Positions 21,407 through 23,320 of a stretch of 23,320 nt of DNA are shown in pieces. The DNA comes from Metaruminococcus_A sp964607135 (GTDB lineage Bacteria; Bacillota; Clostridia; Oscillospirales; Ruminococcaceae). The stretch spans positions 1 to 23,320 of the forward strand of contig CAZSIV010000036.1 in assembly GCA_964607135.1 (NCBI GenBank). Reading direction: 5' to 3'. A program made the position numbers and the translations under genes. Below the pieces are notes generated by a model, which had not been told where the DNA came from, did no database searches, and worked only from the letters and a program-made list of their open reading frames with translations. The first letter of the stretch is position 1. Each line of letters starts with the position of its first letter.

Positions 21407-21443
21407 AAAAAGAAAACGCCTGGAGCACGAATGGGCTCCAGGC
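21407..21443 (-). terminator. Intrinsic terminator of the SMP-30 gene
   Basis: GCCTGGAGC (21418-21426) pairs with GCTCCAGGC (21435-21443); on the - strand it is followed by GTTTTCTTTTT. Confidence 0.85.
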
Positions 21444-21547
21444 CTTGCCGAAAGAGAAACTGCGGTAAAAAGAGAACGCTTTGCCGCGGGCGGCGATTTT
21501 ATAAAAGGAAAAGTCTGGTGTGCGGAATTACTCCAGGCTCTGCCTGG

Positions 21548-22441
21548 TTATCCGCCGAACCGGAAGGAAGGGAGCCCTTTCACGCCCGGCTGAACGGCAA
21601 AGAGCGAGCCGCCCAGCGGATCGTTTTCACGCTCCTGCGGGCTGCTGTTCTCCCAGGCGGTGGTGAGATACAGGGTGGAGAAATCGGCTCCGCCGAAGGT
21701 GGGGCAGGTCACTTTCCGTGCGGGAACCGTGACCTCGGCCAGTGTGTTTCCGCTTTCCGGGTCGGCGCAGATCACCTTCCCGCCGCCGAACAGGGCGATC
21801 CAGAGATTGCCGTTTGCGTCGATCGTCATCCCGTCTGGAAGCCCCGATTCTTTTGGAACGGTTACAACCGTCCGCGGATTGGAAATCGAGCCGCTGGAAA
21901 GGTCGTAATCATAAGCGGTTACCGCATAATTCAGGGAATCGATGTAGTAAAGAACCCGATGGTCGGCACGAAAACACAGGCCGTTCGAGATGGAAACGTC
22001 ACTGAGCAGTGCCCGGCAGGAGCCGTCCGGCGACACGGAATAAAATCCGCCGGGAATTCTGCCCCCGTCCGGCAGGGGCGTGTAGCAGGTTCCGGCGAGG
22101 AACCGCCCCGCGGGGTCGCATTTCCCGTCGTTGAAACGGTTCGGCGTTTCCGGCTCCGGGTCGATGATTTTGGTTTTTTTGCAGGAACCGTCTTCGAGTT
22201 CGAGAAGATAAACGCCGCTTTTCAGCGCGCCGACCAGACCGCCGCCTTTCCGGAATGCAACCGTCCCGATCGGCTCCTCGCAGGAGAAACACTCATCCCG
22301 CCCGGTGGCAGGATCGAACCGGTGCAGCTCTCCGACATTGATATCGACCCAGTAGAGCCGCGCATCCTCTTCGTTCCAGAGCGGCCCTTCGGCGAGCTCG
22401 GCATTGGCCTTTAAAATCAATTCCGCCTTCAGTTTTTCCAT
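21548..22441 (-). CDS. SMP-30/gluconolactonase/LRE-like protein
   Basis: A product of 297 residues, a six-bladed beta-propeller of the SMP-30/gluconolactonase family, which hydrolyses sugar lactones and related esters using a divalent metal. Likely metal ligands are Glu18 (LAEGPLW), Asn153 (ISNGLCF) and Asp203 (PDGMTID); the NRFNDGKCDPAGRF segment (101-114) forms part of the substrate site. No signal peptide, so it is cytoplasmic. ATG 22441 has AGGGTG 6 nt upstream; an in-frame GTG at 22450 is an alternative. The exact sugar substrate is unknown, and no sugar-catabolism genes adjoin it. The leader holds hairpin copy 3 and a 16-codon frame. Confidence 0.88.
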   Translation of the reverse strand: MEKLKAELILKANAELAEGPLWNEEDARLYWVDINVGELHRFDPATGRDECFSCEEPIGTVAFRKGGGLVGALKSGVYLLELEDGSCKKTKIIDPEPETPNRFNDGKCDPAGRFLAGTCYTPLPDGGRIPGGFYSVSPDGSCRALLSDVSISNGLCFRADHRVLYYIDSLNYAVTAYDYDLSSGSISNPRTVVTVPKESGLPDGMTIDANGNLWIALFGGGKVICADPESGNTLAEVTVPARKVTCPTFGGADFSTLYLTTAWENSSPQERENDPLGGSLFAVQPGVKGLPSFRFGG

Positions 22442-22446
22442 AAAAA

Positions 22447-22497
22447 TCACCCTGCGATACGGCTTCGGTATAAAAGAAATTTCTCTTTTACGTCCAT
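22447..22497 (-). CDS. Possible 16-codon leader peptide upstream of the SMP-30 gene
   Basis: ATG 22497 follows AGAAAGGAGCG (22510-22500) at good spacing and encodes MDVKEKFLLYRSRIAG, with TGA at 22449-22447. The stop falls between the Shine-Dalgarno AGGGTG and ATG of the SMP-30 gene, so the frames could be translationally coupled. It spans hairpin element copy 3, so a translating ribosome would open that hairpin. Confidence 0.35.
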   Translation of the reverse strand: MDVKEKFLLYRSRIAG

Positions 22498-22510
22498 ATC
22501 GCTCCTTTCT
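22454..22510 (-). promoter_or_regulatory. Hairpin leader element, copy 3 (before the SMP-30 gene)
   Basis: On the - strand: AGAAAGGA (22510-22503), GCGATA (22502-22497), an inner stem TAAAAGA/TCTTTTA, then TATCGC (22459-22454), 12 nt before ATG 22441. It matches copies 1 and 2 in octamer, outer stem and position. A perfect TATAAT on the - strand (22530-22525) lies just upstream, with a poor -35. Confidence 0.55.
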
Positions 22511-22534
22511 GTCTTGAATCGTTTATTATATTTC

Positions 22535-22566
22535 ATCGGCAGAGTGAAACACTGCCGATTTTATAT
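22535..22566. terminator. Hairpin at the 3' end of the YczE-type gene
   Basis: ATCGGCAG (22535-22542) pairs with CTGCCGAT (22552-22559), starting 1 nt past the stop of the membrane-protein gene. The U-rich tail (TTTTATAT) is on the + strand; on the - strand the tail is GAAATATAAT, so termination of the - strand gene would be weak. Confidence 0.5.
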
Positions 22567-23241
22567 GGTTCCGGGAAGATCGGGACGGCGGAGGACGCTT
22601 CCGACAATCCGACGCGTCAGCTTGAGATGGAATGGGGAAAAGAATTGAGTGACCGGCCCGGTGAGCAGGGCGCCTGCAATGGTTCCTACGCCGATGACGC
22701 CGCCCAGCAGAAAGCCTGCGGTCACCAGCGTCAGGTCGACTGCAATCCGAATCCAGCGAAATGCAATATGGGTCTTGTCGCTGATTACGATAGAGGCAAG
22801 ATCATTCGGGCTGACACCGACGTCGGCATTTATCACCATCGCCAGTCCAAAGCCCATAATGATACAGCCGCAGAGCATCACGGCCACACGAACCCAGAAG
22901 TTTAGGCTGCCGTTGAGGAAAGGCGAGAGCAGGAAAGAAACCAGGTCGATGATCGGTCCGCAGATAAAGATAGCAGCGACCGTGCCGATTTTGATATACT
23001 GTCTGGCGAAGATCAAAATCACCAGCAGATAGGTGAAGTTGATCCCCATATGGGCGATTCCGTTCGAGATATGCAGAGTGTCTGCGACTCCCTGCATAAA
23101 GACGGCAAACGGATCGGAGCCGGTATCCGACAGGACAAAAATACTCGTGCCGGCTGCAATCACCGCCATCCCGATCAGAAAAAGAACCAGACGAGTGACG
23201 AGCTCCGGGAGAGCGCGCTTGTTGACGGCAGCTTTTTTCAT
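22561..23241 (-). CDS. YczE/YyaS/YitT-family membrane protein
   Basis: A product of 226 residues with about five to six hydrophobic segments: near 15-36, 65-80, 84-106, 116-137, 158-180 and 180-195. Two related blocks, GTSIFVLSDTGSDPFAVF and GLAMVINADVGVSPNDLA, suggest an internal duplication, typical of YczE-like proteins. AAGGAGG precedes ATG 23241. The family has no firmly established transport substrate; in Bacillus, YczE influences lipopeptide synthesis by an unknown route. The gene is transcribed away from whatever lies right of the window and shares no obvious operon with the SMP-30 gene, which has its own -10-like sequence. Confidence 0.85.
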   Translation of the reverse strand: MKKAAVNKRALPELVTRLVLFLIGMAVIAAGTSIFVLSDTGSDPFAVFMQGVADTLHISNGIAHMGINFTYLLVILIFARQYIKIGTVAAIFICGPIIDLVSFLLSPFLNGSLNFWVRVAVMLCGCIIMGFGLAMVINADVGVSPNDLASIVISDKTHIAFRWIRIAVDLTLVTAGFLLGGVIGVGTIAGALLTGPVTQFFSPFHLKLTRRIVGSVLRRPDLPGTI

Positions 23242-23289
23242 GAACTACCTCCTTATACGGCATCGGCGTACTGTAAAGTTAAATGAAAG

Positions 23290-23319
23290 TTGAAGACCCG
23301 TCAGCCTAGATGGTACAAT
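23290..23319 (+). promoter_or_regulatory. Possible divergent promoter at the right edge
   Basis: TTGAAG (23290-23295), 18-nt spacer, TACAAT (23314-23319). It would drive a + strand gene beyond the window. Confidence 0.35.
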
Positions 23320-23320
23320 G

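Noticed and set aside
21329..22414. 361-codon + strand frame opposite the SMP-30 gene
   Set aside because: It crosses the SMP-30 terminator, shows no domain and has antisense-like composition; the SMP-30 gene on the other strand is clear.
1..23320. CRISPR array, tRNA, rRNA, integrase or transposase
   Set aside because: I saw no regularly spaced direct repeats, tRNA cloverleaf, rRNA segment or recombinase motif in the window.

Overview
The window looks like a chromosomal segment of an anaerobic Gram-positive bacterium, most likely a Clostridia/Oscillospirales-type Firmicute. This rests on the fairly GC-rich coding regions, strong purine-rich ribosome binding sites, a desulfoferrodoxin (anaerobe superoxide reductase), an L-lactate dehydrogenase, paired bPH2 (YdbS/YdbT) proteins and a Clostridia-style tetrapyrrole operon with a CobA-HemD fusion. 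The genus is inference; no rRNA or other taxonomic marker is present.

Layout, left to right. Positions 1-410 hold no credible gene but a dense succession of stem-loops, a candidate structured RNA cut by the window edge. Then a + strand operon (451-3449) encodes an XRE regulator, two bPH2 membrane proteins and LexA. It converges on a - strand pair of half-length TrkA/RCK potassium-gating proteins (4766-3452) with a good promoter at 4947-4975. A small Cys-rich protein (5076-5249) and a gene-poor stretch with one very stable hairpin follow.

A - strand Opp/Dpp/Nik-type ABC transporter runs from 11630 to 5531 in the order permease, permease, binding protein, ATPase, ATPase. Between the binding protein and the ATPases sits an AT-rich Nudix hydrolase gene on the opposite strand. 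The transporter leader has a promoter, a 21-codon upstream ORF and a terminator whose 5' arm can pair alternatively, which suggests attenuation. Upstream lie ldh and desulfoferrodoxin as a second - strand operon.

A + strand operon (13597-20556), with mostly overlapping start and stop codons, encodes hemA, a precorrin-2 dehydrogenase, hemC, cobA-hemD, hemB, hemL and a YbaK-type Cys-tRNA(Pro) deacylase. It covers glutamyl-tRNA to uroporphyrinogen III and on to precorrin-2/sirohydrochlorin, with no protoheme-branch genes in view, so it probably feeds siroheme and/or cobalamin. It ends at a strong terminator. An Rrf2/IscR-like regulator, an SMP-30/gluconolactonase-like protein and a YczE-type membrane protein, all on the - strand, complete the window.

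The most unusual signal is a leader element found three times (about 4780-4843, 21099-21169 and 22454-22510). Each has an AGAAAGGA Shine-Dalgarno-like octamer, then a hairpin closed by CGATA(C)/(G)TATCG, then the start codon of trkA, rrf2 or the SMP-30 gene. Folding the hairpin would bring the octamer to about 12-15 nt from each start, so it may be a structure-dependent ribosome binding site or a dispersed regulatory element.
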